A stretch of DNA of 64,000 nt, taken from NCBI RefSeq assembly GCF_013839525.1, contig NZ_JACDIS010000005.1:124001-188000 (forward strand). Direction: 5' to 3'. Position numbers and translations under genes: made by a program. The first letter of the stretch is position 1. Each line of letters starts with the position of its first letter. This DNA comes from Chthonobacter rhizosphaerae. GTDB lineage: Bacteria > Pseudomonadota > Alphaproteobacteria > Rhizobiales > Pleomorphomonadaceae. Under the pieces are notes generated by a model that did not search any database, had not been told where the DNA came from, and saw only the letters and a list, made by a program, of their open reading frames with translations. Positions 43,196 to 51,940 of this stretch are shown here, in pieces.

Positions 43196-45070
43196 ATGTC
43201 GCCGAGATCGCGGTCAGGCCCGGACCGGCCGCGGCCTTGGTTGTCGGAGCAACGGCTCCGCGCCGCATCCATCGCGGTCTCGTCGACGGGCCTCGCCGCC
43301 GGCGCCGTGGCGACCTTCGCCGGGCGGGCGGACCTTGCGGCGCTCCTCTGGACGGCGGGCGTGCTTCCCGTCCTGGCGGTTCTGATCCTGGAAATCGTCC
43401 GCAGTCTGCGCGAGGGCGAGGTCGGCCTCGATCTCGTCGCCGCGGCCGCCATGGCGTCCGCCCTCATGGTCGGCGAAACACTGGCGGCGGCGGTGGTCGC
43501 GCTCATGTATGCGGGCGGGCAGGCGCTCGAGGCCTATGCGGCGGGCCGGGCGGGCCGGGAGATGAACGCCCTCCTGGCGCGCCAGCCGCATACGGCGGTC
43601 CGCTACGAGGACGGAACGCTGAAGACCATCCCGATCGACGCGATCCGGCCCGGGGACCGGCTGCTCGTCCGCCAGGGCGACGTGGTGCCGGTCGACGGCG
43701 AGACGGCCGGCGTCGCCGTGCTGGACGAGGCGGCGCTCACCGGCGAATCCCGGCCGGTCACCCGGCGTCCGGGCGAGCCGGTGCTGAGCGGCGTGTCAAA
43801 CGTGGGCGCCGCCTTCGATCTCGTCGCGCGGCGGGTGGCCGCCGACAGCGCCTACGCGGGCATCGTCCGGCTGGTGGAGGCGGCGGCCCGCGCCAAGGCT
43901 CCGGCCACGCGCCTCGCCGACAGGTTCGCCCTCGGCTTCATGGGGGCCACCGCCGTCCTGGCGATCGGCGCCTGGATGGCGAGCGGCGACCCGGTGCGGG
44001 CCGTCGCCGTGCTGGTGGTCGCCACTCCGTGCCCGCTCATCCTGGCGGTGCCGGTCGCCATCGTGGCCGGGCTCTCCCGGGCGGCCAGCCGCGGCGTTCT
44101 TGTCAAGGGCGGCGGCGCCCTGGAGCGGCTGGGGCAGGTGCGCGGCCTCGTCATCGACAAGACCGGCACGCTCACCCACGGCACGGCGTCGGTCGCCGAG
44201 GTGCTGCCGGCCGGCGATGCGTCGCCAGCCGAGATCCTCCGGCTCGCCGCCTCCCTCGACCAGGCGTCCCAGCACGCGGTGGCGCGCGCGCTCGTCGACG
44301 AGGCGCTCGCCCGGGATGTGGCGCTCGCCGTGCCGGACGGCGCGGTCGAGACTCCCGGGGAGGGGGTGGAGGGCCTGGTGGACGGGCGAAGGGTGCGGGT
44401 CGGCGGCCGCGCCTACGCGCTCGCCGGCCTGCCGGATCCGGATCCGGCGCTCCATCGGGCGGCCACCCGCGACGGCGCGCTCGCGGTCTTCGTGGCCGTG
44501 GACGGCGCCTTCGCCGGCGCGATCCGGCTCGCCGACGGTCTGCGCCAGGACGCGGCCGCCACGCTGGATCGCCTCCGCGGACTCGGGGCGCGGCGGATCG
44601 TGCTCGCCACCGGCGACCGGCGCGCGGTCGCGCTCGGCATCACGGCGGGCCTGGCGCTCGACGCGGTAGCGGCGGACCTGTCGCCCGAGGACAAGATCGC
44701 GGTGGTTCGGGCCGAGCAGGCCCACGGGCCGGTGATGATGGTGGGCGACGGGGTGAACGACGCCCCGGCGCTCGTCGCCGCCGACGTGGGCGTCGCGATG
44801 GGCGTCAAAGGAGCGGCCGCCTCCGCCGAGGCGGCGGACGTGGTGCTCCTCTCCGAAGGCCTCGGCGGGCTGGCGGACGCGATGGCGATCGCGCGGCGCT
44901 CCCGCCGGATCGCGCTTCAGAGCGTAGTCGTCGGCCTCGGCCTTTCGGCCTTCGGCATGGCGCTCGCGGCGGCCGGCCACCTGCCGCCCGTGCAGGGGGC
45001 GCTGTTCCAGGAGGCGATCGACGTCGCCGTGATCCTGAACGCGCTTCGGGCGTTGAGAGAGGGACGCTGA
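43196..45070 (+). CDS. P1B-type heavy-metal ATPase with a TPC transmembrane motif
   Basis: A 624-residue membrane pump without an N-terminal metal-binding domain. Present are actuator TGES (DEAALTGESRPV), transmembrane TPC (residues 277-279, in VVATPCPLIL), phosphorylated Asp321 in DKTGTLTHG and the hinge GDGVNDAPAL. The usual CPC or SPC is replaced by TPC, as in P1B-5 pumps linked to nickel/iron, but no hemerythrin domain follows. The nucleotide-domain HP motif reads HA (His360-Ala361). The C terminus QEAIDVAVILNALRAL is typical of the TPC group. Metal specificity is uncertain. Confidence 0.88.
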   Translation: MSPRSRSGPDRPRPWLSEQRLRAASIAVSSTGLAAGAVATFAGRADLAALLWTAGVLPVLAVLILEIVRSLREGEVGLDLVAAAAMASALMVGETLAAAVVALMYAGGQALEAYAAGRAGREMNALLARQPHTAVRYEDGTLKTIPIDAIRPGDRLLVRQGDVVPVDGETAGVAVLDEAALTGESRPVTRRPGEPVLSGVSNVGAAFDLVARRVAADSAYAGIVRLVEAAARAKAPATRLADRFALGFMGATAVLAIGAWMASGDPVRAVAVLVVATPCPLILAVPVAIVAGLSRAASRGVLVKGGGALERLGQVRGLVIDKTGTLTHGTASVAEVLPAGDASPAEILRLAASLDQASQHAVARALVDEALARDVALAVPDGAVETPGEGVEGLVDGRRVRVGGRAYALAGLPDPDPALHRAATRDGALAVFVAVDGAFAGAIRLADGLRQDAAATLDRLRGLGARRIVLATGDRRAVALGITAGLALDAVAADLSPEDKIAVVRAEQAHGPVMMVGDGVNDAPALVAADVGVAMGVKGAAASAEAADVVLLSEGLGGLADAMAIARRSRRIALQSVVVGLGLSAFGMALAAAGHLPPVQGALFQEAIDVAVILNALRALREGR

Positions 45071-45180
45071 CCCCTCCGCGCGGCGGGCCGCCGGTTCAGC
45101 GTCGTTCGGAACAACCTCAGGAAAAGCCCGTTGCATGCGCATAGGCCTGATCGTGGGCTTATCGATGAGGGATGTTCGAC

Positions 45181-45540
45181 ATGCGCACTACGACCCTGTC
45201 CGCCTTCGCCTTCGCGGCCCTGATGGGCCTTTCCACCGCCACCTTCGCCCAGACCACCACGCCGGGCGCCACGACCACGAACCCGAGCGAGACCGAACAG
45301 GACGCCGGCACCGTGGAGCAGATCGCGCCGAGCAACCAGCCGCCGATGGCGACGGACGGCTCCGCCGCTGGCACGACCACCGGCACCGGCACCGCCGCGA
45401 CCGGCTCGACCAACGTCGTTCCGGAGAACACCAATCCGAGCGAGTCCGAGCAGGGCACCAGCCTCAATGAAGAGCTGACCCGCGGCTGCCCCGATGGCCA
45501 GCGCCGCCAGACCGCCGAAGGCGAGTGCATGGCGCAGTGA
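45181..45540 (+). CDS. Small exported Thr/Ser-rich protein
   Basis: A 119-residue protein with a signal peptide (residues 1-23, ending STATFAQ), then a disordered Thr/Gly/Ala-rich region with an internal repeat (NPSETEQDAGT and NPSESEQGTS), ending in a short CPDGQRRQTAEGEC loop whose two Cys may form a disulphide. No family assigned. ATG 45181 is chosen over 45172, since GAGGG directly abuts the latter. A terminator follows. Confidence 0.72.
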   Translation: MRTTTLSAFAFAALMGLSTATFAQTTTPGATTTNPSETEQDAGTVEQIAPSNQPPMATDGSAAGTTTGTGTAATGSTNVVPENTNPSESEQGTSLNEELTRGCPDGQRRQTAEGECMAQ

Positions 45541-45585
45541 GGCCTGAAGCCTGAAGTATGAGCGGGCCGCCACGGCGGCCGCAAC

Positions 45586-45617
45586 ACCCCGGCGGTCCCA
45601 AGGACCGTCGGGGTTTC
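45586..45617 (+). terminator. Rho-independent terminator after the small exported protein gene
   Basis: Stem CCCCGGCGGTCC with GGACCGTCGGGG (one G/T pair) and a three-base loop, followed by TTT. It lies 46 bases after the stop codon and before convergent DUF4394. Confidence 0.75.
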
Positions 45618-45642
45618 TCGTTCGAGGGACCGGGCGGTCGGC

Positions 45643-46425
45643 TCAGGTTTCCGGCAGCACGGCGATGTCGAGCACCGGGCCGCTGGCGCCGGCGACCTTG
45701 CCGAGGGCCGTCGCCGCGCCGGTTTCGAGATCCACCGCGTATAGCGTGTCGCCCGCCATCAGCCAGCCCTCGCCGGCACCCTCGCCGGGGCGGATGTCGA
45801 ACGCGTAGCGATCCGCCGTGACGCCGAGCTTGCCGACCGCGTTGAGCACGCCGTCGTTGGGCGGGGCCTGCTTGATGAGGCCGCCGATCGTGGCGTCGAT
45901 GTCGTAGAGAGCCGTCTCCTTCGCGCCCGCCACGGAGTTCGTGTAGGCGCCGGCCACGATGTTCGGGGTCTCGCCCTTGTGCATGTCGGCCTCCGCGAAG
46001 GCGAGCTTGCCGTCGGTCGTGACCTTCCCGTCGTCCACGTTGGCGCGCAGGTTGGTGCCGTCGCTGCCGATGATCCGGAGCCGGTCCGCCACCGGGTTGA
46101 AGTCCACCGTCGCGGCCGAGCCCTCCGGCAGCATGGTGGAAAGCTTCGACTTTACAGTGGCCTGGCCGGAATCGACGTCGATCGTCACCACCGTGCCGTC
46201 GGAGGCGAGGCCGTAGAGCATGCCGTCTGCCGGGCGCACGTCGATGCCGACGAGGGTGCCGTCGACGCCGGTGACGGTCATAGCCTCACCGGCCTTGTAG
46301 GCGGCCGTGTCCACGATGGCGATGCGGTTGCCGTCCATCAGCGCGGCGACCGAGGCCGCCTCGGCGGGGGCGGCGGACAAGGCGGCGAGGCCGGCGAGCG
46401 GGGCGATCAGGGCGGCGGTCTTCAT
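45643..46425 (-). CDS. DUF4394 exported beta-propeller-like protein
   Basis: A 260-residue exported protein. The signal peptide ends APAEAAS; the mature part has repeated blade-like units such as VGIDVRPADGMLYGLASDGTVVTIDVDSG, TVDFNPVADRLRIIGSDGTNLRANVDDG and YAFDIRPGEGAGEGWLMAGDTLYAVDLETG. This is DUF4394, function unknown. GGAGGA precedes ATG 46425. It is divergent from the ECF sigma/anti-sigma pair, an arrangement seen elsewhere, so it is a likely target of that sigma factor. Confidence 0.85.
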   Translation of the reverse strand: MKTAALIAPLAGLAALSAAPAEAASVAALMDGNRIAIVDTAAYKAGEAMTVTGVDGTLVGIDVRPADGMLYGLASDGTVVTIDVDSGQATVKSKLSTMLPEGSAATVDFNPVADRLRIIGSDGTNLRANVDDGKVTTDGKLAFAEADMHKGETPNIVAGAYTNSVAGAKETALYDIDATIGGLIKQAPPNDGVLNAVGKLGVTADRYAFDIRPGEGAGEGWLMAGDTLYAVDLETGAATALGKVAGASGPVLDIAVLPET

Positions 46426-46558
46426 GGGTCGTCCTCCGTGCGATCGGGCCAACCTTGTGGGCCCGGACCGAGCGGCTACCCGCCAGGGCGGACGTTGGAT
46501 GCAAAAGACACGAAACTTTTTTGGGCGGCCGGGTCATCCGTTCGGCGCGCCGGCGTGT

Positions 46559-47170
46559 ATGGTCTCCATGAGCCCTCCAAGCCGTGCCGCCATGTCTCTC
46601 CGCGCCTCTCCCCAGCCCGTGCCAACCCCCGACGGCGGCAGCGATTTCGCCGCCGCGCTCGCCCGCTGCGCGGCCGGCGACGGGGCGGCCCTGCGCTCGC
46701 TCTACGACCGGCTCGCTCCGCGCATGCTGGGCGTCGCGCTTCGCCTGGTGCGCCGGCGGGACCTGGCCGAGGAGGTGGTGCACGACACGTTCCTGGCGAT
46801 CTGGGAGAAGGCGGCCGGGTTCGATCCGGCGCGCGGTCGGGCGGACACCTGGATGTTCGCCATCCTCCGCCACCGGGCCTTGAACGTCCTGCGGGGGGAG
46901 GCGCGGAACGACCTCGTGGACGACTTCGAGCCGCTCGGCCTTGCGGACGACGGACCGGACGCTGAGGCGATCGTGGCGGCGCTGTCGGAGGCGGGGGCGC
47001 TCCGCCGCTGCCTGGAGCGGCTCGACCCGGTGCGGCGCCAGGCGGTGGTGCTCGCCTATACCCACGGCCTCAGCCACGGGGAGCTCGCGGGCCGGCTGGG
47101 CCAGCCGCTGGGGACGGTCAAGTCCTGGATTCGTCGAGGTCTTCTGGTCCTGAGGGAGTGCCTGGCATGA
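46559..47170 (+). CDS. ECF-type RNA polymerase sigma factor (SigK-like)
   Basis: A 203-residue sigma factor. Region 2: LYDRLAPRMLGVALRLVRRRDLAEEVVHDTFLAIWEKAAGFDPARGRADTWMFAILRHRALNVLR. Region 4: RQAVVLAYTHGLSHGELAGRLGQPLGTVKSWIRRGLLVLRECL. It directs polymerase to a small regulon, probably envelope or redox stress, once released by its anti-sigma factor. Three in-frame ATGs (46559, 46568, 46592) are possible and none has a clear ribosome binding site. Its stop overlaps the anti-sigma start (ATGA). Confidence 0.92.
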   Translation: MVSMSPPSRAAMSLRASPQPVPTPDGGSDFAAALARCAAGDGAALRSLYDRLAPRMLGVALRLVRRRDLAEEVVHDTFLAIWEKAAGFDPARGRADTWMFAILRHRALNVLRGEARNDLVDDFEPLGLADDGPDAEAIVAALSEAGALRRCLERLDPVRRQAVVLAYTHGLSHGELAGRLGQPLGTVKSWIRRGLLVLRECLA

Positions 47171-47892
47171 CCTCGGACCTGCACGACCGGCTCGCCGCCG
47201 AACATGTCCTGGGGCTCCTGGAGGGAGCGGAACAGGACCTCGCGGAGGCGCTTCTCGCCGAGGATCCGGCCTTCGCCCGGCTGGTGGAGGACTGGCGCGG
47301 GCGTCTTGCGGAACTGGACGCGACCGCCGCCCCGGAGGCTCCGCCGCCGGCGCTCTGGAGCCGGATCGAGGCGGGTCTGGAAGACCGCCGACCGGTGGAA
47401 ACCACGCCCTCTCCGGCGGCCCCGCGGAGGCCGGCGGAGCGGCCAAGCCTCTGGAATTGCGCCAGTTTCTGGCGGCCGCTCGGCCTCGCGGCGGCGGCCG
47501 CGAGCCTGGTTCTGGCGGTCGCGCTCGGCGTGACGGTGGAGCGGGCGGGGCGGGCGCCGGCGCTGGTGACGGTGATGCTCTCGGCGGACAACCGGCCGGC
47601 CGCGGTGGTGAACACCTACCCGGACGGGCGGACGGAGCTGGTGCCGCTGACGCAAGTGCCTGTGCCGGAAGGCAAATCGCTTCAGGTCTGGACCCTCTGG
47701 GACCGCGAGCGCGGCCCCGTCTCGGTGGGTCTCCTGGACGCCCTCAGGAGCATCGAGCTCGGTCTGTCCAGCCTTCCGGCGCCTGCGGTGGACCAGCTGT
47801 TCGAGATCACTTTGGAGCCGGAGGGCGGCTCGCCGACCGGGCGGCCGACCGGCCCCATCCTGATGAAGGGCACCGCCAACCGGGCGCTCTGA
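47167..47892 (+). CDS. RskA-family anti-sigma factor
   Basis: A 241-residue inner-membrane protein. The cytoplasmic sigma-binding domain has LHDRLAAEHVLGLLEGAEQDLAE and FARLVEDWRGRLAEL. One transmembrane helix (about 104-125, LGLAAAAASLVLAVALGVTV) follows, then a periplasmic RskA domain with PVPEGKSLQVWTLWDR and VDQLFEITLEPEGGSPTGRPTGPIL. It holds the upstream sigma factor inactive until proteolysed or altered by a periplasmic signal. The four-base overlap with the sigma gene ensures coupled synthesis. Confidence 0.9.
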   Translation: MTSDLHDRLAAEHVLGLLEGAEQDLAEALLAEDPAFARLVEDWRGRLAELDATAAPEAPPPALWSRIEAGLEDRRPVETTPSPAAPRRPAERPSLWNCASFWRPLGLAAAAASLVLAVALGVTVERAGRAPALVTVMLSADNRPAAVVNTYPDGRTELVPLTQVPVPEGKSLQVWTLWDRERGPVSVGLLDALRSIELGLSSLPAPAVDQLFEITLEPEGGSPTGRPTGPILMKGTANRAL

Positions 47893-48026
47893 CGGGGACA
47901 TGAGGTCGCCGACGACACCACCCGGCGTGGGACACCGGTCGGGGCCTTTCCCTTTGCGATCAAGGCCGACAGGTGGGCCACCTCGGCCCGACGTGGCCCG
48001 GTTGTCGGCGGGATGTGGGACACGGG

Positions 48027-48476
48027 TCAGCCGGCGGTGCCCCAGGCGAGAAACGCCATGGCGAGATGCAGGACTCCCATGCCGACGGAGAGCGGGACGC
48101 GCAGGGACATCCACCATGCGGGAGCAAGTTCGGCGCGCCTCAAAGCCTGGTCCACCGCCGGGGACAACAGGAAGGCGAGACCGAGGACGGCGACCGACCC
48201 GGCGGAGAGGAAAAACAGGATCAGCGTCCCGACCAGGGAGGGGATCACGCTGACGGTGAGCCAGCCCGCGAGCGACCCCGCCGGCGCCCGGCCGGCGGCG
48301 AGGCCCCACCAGGCGCCGCCGAGGAAGCTCAGGATGGTGACGCCATAGATCGCCCCGACGCTGAAGCCGAGGGCGGCCGTCGCCTGCGAGCCGACGGCGA
48401 GGGCGAGGACGGCCGCGACCGTGGGGAGAAGGCCGGCGCCGCCGAGGACGAGGGCCGGGAGCGGAATGGATCGCAT
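48027..48476 (-). CDS. DUF3429 membrane protein
   Basis: A 149-residue protein with four or five hydrophobic helices. ALGFSVGAIYGVTILSFLGGAWWGLA carries the Tyr and FLGGxxWG pattern of DUF3429, and LVPVLL-like helices follow. Function unknown. AGGAGG lies six bases before the ATG. It starts 42 bases after the amine oxidase gene and is probably translated from the same mRNA. Confidence 0.85.
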   Translation of the reverse strand: MRSIPLPALVLGGAGLLPTVAAVLALAVGSQATAALGFSVGAIYGVTILSFLGGAWWGLAAGRAPAGSLAGWLTVSVIPSLVGTLILFFLSAGSVAVLGLAFLLSPAVDQALRRAELAPAWWMSLRVPLSVGMGVLHLAMAFLAWGTAG

Positions 48477-48518
48477 GGTGGTCCTCCTACGACCCGGGCT
48501 GCCGGGCGGATCAGGGCG

Positions 48519-49817
48519 TCAGGTCTGCCGGCCGTCGGCGGGGACGGGCTGGCGCGCGGGGGCGAGCCCGAGCGCGGCGACGACTTCGCCAGCGGCGCGC
48601 CGGCCGCTTTCGTAGGCGCCGTGGGCGGTGGAGAAGTCGTTCGGCGAGGTGGCTTCGCCGGCGAAGAAGAGGCGGCCGTCCACCGGGCCGGCGAGGCGGG
48701 CCCGGTCGTCCGCGTGGCCGGGAAGGGCGGTGGAATAGGAGCCGAGGGCGTGCGGGTCCGCCGCCCAGGCGGTGGCGGCGAGCGGGCCGAGGTGGCGGAG
48801 GACGGCGGAGCCGAACAGGCCGGCGAGTTCCTCCCGGGCGAAGCTCTCGAAGGCGTCGGGACCGCCGGCCTCCAGGTCGCGGGCGCAGTCGCCGCCATAG
48901 AACCCCTCGATCAGGGGCCGGCCGTGGGGGAAGAGATGATAGCTGCCGGTGCCGGCCCGGTCCGGCCGGCCGAACACGTGGCCCCGCGGGATGTCGGCGG
49001 CGGGTGTGACGGACAGGAAGACCTTGTCGGCGACGCCGAGCGGCAGGCCGGCGGCGGCGGCCTGCTTGTCCGGCAGGGCGGGGACGAAGCGCGGCTCGCC
49101 CCGGGCGATCAGGCCGGACGGCAGGGTGACGACCACGGCGCGGCAGGCGACCGCGCCGCGGGCGGTCTCCACCCGGACGAGCGGGCCGGAATGGTCGATG
49201 GAAAGGACCGGGCAGTCCAGGACGACCGGCAGGCCGGCGGCATGATGGGCGATGAGCGCGCCATAGCCTTCCAGCACGCGCCAGTTCACCTCCGTGTCCG
49301 CGTAGCGGGCGAGGTCGCGCACGGAGGTGCGGGCGGTGTCGGTGCCGCTCACATAGCTGTTCACCGCCTCGATCAGCGGGTTCCACCGGTTCCCGGCGGT
49401 GAGGAGCGTGGAGGCGGGTCGGTCCTCCGTGTCGGGGTCCTCGCCGACCGCCTCGTAGAAGGCGCCGAGCGCCGCGTTGAAGGCCTCCACCTCGCCGGGC
49501 GCGAAGCCGACGCCGCCGGCCTGTTCGCCCCAGCCGGGCGGGCTGCGGTCCACCGTGAAGCCGCTCGCCTCGGCGAGGGCTGTCCAGGGGTTGCGGTCGC
49601 CCGAGTGGAGCCATTCGCAGCCGAGGTCGATGGGGAACGACCCGAGCGCCGCGACCGTGTGGGCCCGCCCGCCGACCCGGTTCCGCGCCTCCAGGACGAG
49701 GTGCGGCACGCCGGCCTCGGCGAGACGGCGGGCGGCCCCGAGTCCGGCGGCGCCGGCCCCGATCACCACGCAGGCGGTTTCGGCTCCGGCGAGATCACGG
49801 GGATCGGAAGAGGCCAT
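48519..49817 (-). CDS. FAD-dependent amine oxidase (flavin monoamine oxidase family)
   Basis: A 432-residue flavoenzyme. The N-terminal dinucleotide fold is ACVVIGAGAAGLGAARRLAEAGVPHLVLEARNRVGGRAHT, and the C-terminal FAD contact is GRLFFAGEATSPNDFSTAHGAYESGRRAAGEVVAAL. It lacks a signal peptide, so it acts in the cytoplasm, oxidising a primary or secondary amine or polyamine. The exact substrate cannot be read. It forms an operon with DUF3429. The C-terminal tail past residue 415 is a Pro/Ala-rich extension. Confidence 0.9.
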   Translation of the reverse strand: MASSDPRDLAGAETACVVIGAGAAGLGAARRLAEAGVPHLVLEARNRVGGRAHTVAALGSFPIDLGCEWLHSGDRNPWTALAEASGFTVDRSPPGWGEQAGGVGFAPGEVEAFNAALGAFYEAVGEDPDTEDRPASTLLTAGNRWNPLIEAVNSYVSGTDTARTSVRDLARYADTEVNWRVLEGYGALIAHHAAGLPVVLDCPVLSIDHSGPLVRVETARGAVACRAVVVTLPSGLIARGEPRFVPALPDKQAAAAGLPLGVADKVFLSVTPAADIPRGHVFGRPDRAGTGSYHLFPHGRPLIEGFYGGDCARDLEAGGPDAFESFAREELAGLFGSAVLRHLGPLAATAWAADPHALGSYSTALPGHADDRARLAGPVDGRLFFAGEATSPNDFSTAHGAYESGRRAAGEVVAALGLAPARQPVPADGRQT

Positions 49818-49885
49818 GACTGTCCTTCGGGGTTCGGGCGAAGCGGGGCTGGCGTGCCCGGGAAGGAAAGGGCACGGCGTTCATA

Positions 49886-49917
49886 AAGCAAGACGGCCGC
49901 CGGGGTTCCGGCGGCCG
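49886..49917 (-). terminator. Hairpin terminator of the DUF882 gene
   Basis: CGGCCGCCGG (49894-49903) and CCGGCGGCCG (49908-49917) form a perfect 10-base-pair stem with a tetraloop. The minus strand continues TCTTGCTTT, a broken T tract. It lies 42 bases past the DUF882 stop codon. Confidence 0.6.
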
Positions 49918-49958
49918 CTGCTGATCGTCTCGCAAAGACTGTCGTCCCCGGCCGCGCT

Positions 49959-51902
49959 TCAGCGCATGGCGAGATCGCGGCGCTTCTGGAAGGTGACGAC
50001 GTCGACCCGGGCCACGGCCGCGCCGGTGAACCGGTTGGTCTCCAGCCCGGCGGTCCGGACGGTGGAGAAGCCGGCGCTGACCACCGTCGCGGGCGCCTCG
50101 AACAGAAGGTCCGTGGACATCTGGTCGGGGTGGCGCAGGAAGGCGAAGTCGCCGTGGGTGACCGATGCGGCGCCGTCGTAGACCGGCATGTCGGCCGGCG
50201 GCAGAGCGGAGGTCAGGATCGCCAGCGGGTCGGACTTCTCCGTCAGGCCGAGCGGCAGCGGGGCGAGCGGATCGCCCTGTCCGCCGATCGCCGGGGACGG
50301 CATGGTGAGGTCCGACGTGACGGCCGCGCGGGCGATGCGCGGGGCGCCCGGCGCCGGCGGCAGCACCGGCTTCGGGGCGACCACCGGATCCGCCTGGGCG
50401 GAGGCGTAGCCGAGCGCGGTGAGGGCGCGGCGGTCCTCCACCGGATCCTGGGCGACCTCGGCGAGGGCGAGGGCCGCGGAGGCCGGCTCGTCCTGGCCGG
50501 GGGTCGCCGCCGGGGCCGGGACGGCCGCCTCGGCGACGGTCGGCAGGCTCGGGCGGACCGGCGGCATGGCCGCGGCCGCCATGGCGGCGAGGAGTTCCGG
50601 CGGTTTTTCGCGCGGCGTCATGGCCGGCGGCTCCGGCAGGGCCGCGAGCGCCACCAGTTCCTCCGGCTTCTGCTTCGGACGGGGCGGCGGCGCGGCGGCG
50701 GCCACGTCGGCCGGAGCCTCGGCGGGAGCGGGGGCGCCGGCCGGAAGGGTGGCATCGGCGAGCGACGCGGGGGCCGGCGGTTCCGGCGCGCGGGCGGGCT
50801 TCGGAACATCGGCGACCACCACCGGGGCGGCCGGCGCCGGGGCGACGGCCGGCGGCGTGACGCGCTGGGTGCGGACCACGGCCGGGGCGCTCTCCTCGTC
50901 CGGCGGCGCGGTCAGCGACTTGCCGGTGGTGGAGGCGGCGTTCAGTTCCTCGGTCGCGTCCTCCTCGTCGCCGAACAGCATGGCGAGGAGACCGACCTTG
51001 CGGCGGGACCCGCCCGATTCACCGGCCTCGGCCATGGCGAGCGGACGCGCGGAGGCGCCGTTGCGCTTCAGCTCGGCGAGGGCCTGCTGGTAGCCGGCGA
51101 GGGGCTTGCCGTCGGCCGGAAGGTGGACGGTCTTGCCGTCGGGGAAGAGTTTGGCCAGTTGCTGGCGCGACATGCGCGGCCAGGCGCGTACGCTGCCGAC
51201 GTCGATGTGCACGAAGGCGTTGCCGGCGTTCGGATAGTAGCCGACGCCGCCGCGCTGGAGCTTCATGCCGATGGCGCGCAGCTTGGCGACGCCCACGTCC
51301 GGCAGGAAGAAGTCCATCGCCTTGCCGAGCGAGTGCTGGCTGTGCTTGGCGACCCCCTTGGAGCGGGAGCGCAGCATGTTGTTGGTGGCGAGCGACCGGT
51401 AGGCGGACACGATGTGGATCGGCTGGCGGGAGCCCGACTGCTGGTAGACCTCCCAGACCGTGTCGAACAGCCGGGGGTCCATGTTGGTCGGCTCGTTGCG
51501 ACGCCAGTCGCGCAGGAAGCGGTTGAGCTCCTTCAAGGCGCTCGGAATGTACTTTCCGTTCTTCTTGAACGTGATCGTCAACCGTTCCTTGGTGTGTGTG
51601 TAGTAGAGATCAAGCGTTCGCGTCTCCGCGGCCGCGTTCGTCGGCATCGCGGTGGCGACGACGAGAAGCGCCAGCGCGCCGGCCACGGCTCCGACCATGC
51701 GGGCGCCGAAGAGGCGATCCGTGAAGGATCGGGGGATCCGGCTTCCGGACGTCGGCCCGGCCGCAGGAAGGAGCGTCGACAACGCCGAGGGGTCCCCCTC
51801 GCGCTGCGGCCCGGCAATGCCAGCCGCGGCGGTCGACCGATCAGATACAGTTTTCCGTTTCAAGCGGTCCTGCCAGGTGTCAGGGTTATCGCGCCAGCCC
51901 AT
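49959..51902 (-). CDS. DUF882/peptidase M15-like murein protein with long Pro/Ala-rich tail
   Basis: A 647-residue protein. After a 68-residue cytoplasmic N terminus comes one membrane segment (MVGAVAGALALLVVATAMPTNAAA), then the DUF882 domain (about 95-270) related to YcbK and D,D-carboxypeptidase M15: HIVSAYRSLATNNML, SQHSLGKAMDFFLPDV (His and Asp metal ligands) and NAFVHIDVGSVRAWP. Residues 330-560 are disordered and rich in Ala and Pro. It probably acts on peptidoglycan in the periplasm. A CtrA-like box lies 24 bases upstream. Next to an L,D-transpeptidase gene. Confidence 0.9.
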   Translation of the reverse strand: MGWRDNPDTWQDRLKRKTVSDRSTAAAGIAGPQREGDPSALSTLLPAAGPTSGSRIPRSFTDRLFGARMVGAVAGALALLVVATAMPTNAAAETRTLDLYYTHTKERLTITFKKNGKYIPSALKELNRFLRDWRRNEPTNMDPRLFDTVWEVYQQSGSRQPIHIVSAYRSLATNNMLRSRSKGVAKHSQHSLGKAMDFFLPDVGVAKLRAIGMKLQRGGVGYYPNAGNAFVHIDVGSVRAWPRMSRQQLAKLFPDGKTVHLPADGKPLAGYQQALAELKRNGASARPLAMAEAGESGGSRRKVGLLAMLFGDEEDATEELNAASTTGKSLTAPPDEESAPAVVRTQRVTPPAVAPAPAAPVVVADVPKPARAPEPPAPASLADATLPAGAPAPAEAPADVAAAAPPPRPKQKPEELVALAALPEPPAMTPREKPPELLAAMAAAAMPPVRPSLPTVAEAAVPAPAATPGQDEPASAALALAEVAQDPVEDRRALTALGYASAQADPVVAPKPVLPPAPGAPRIARAAVTSDLTMPSPAIGGQGDPLAPLPLGLTEKSDPLAILTSALPPADMPVYDGAASVTHGDFAFLRHPDQMSTDLLFEAPATVVSAGFSTVRTAGLETNRFTGAAVARVDVVTFQKRRDLAMR

Positions 51903-51925
51903 CAGCCATCTTGATCCGCAAACCG

Positions 51926-51940
51926 TTAAGCGACGGTTTA
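51926..51940. promoter_or_regulatory. CtrA-box-like site before the DUF882 gene
   Basis: TTAA, seven bases (GCGACGG), TTTA: seven of the eight consensus positions of the CtrA site TTAA-N7-TTAA, with exact spacing, in one of the few A+T-rich spots here. It is 24 bases upstream of the DUF882 start codon. Confidence 0.4.

Noticed and set aside
47893..48026. Repeated GTGGGACAC motifs between convergent genes
   Set aside because: Only two short copies within 90 bases; could be chance in this G+C-rich background.
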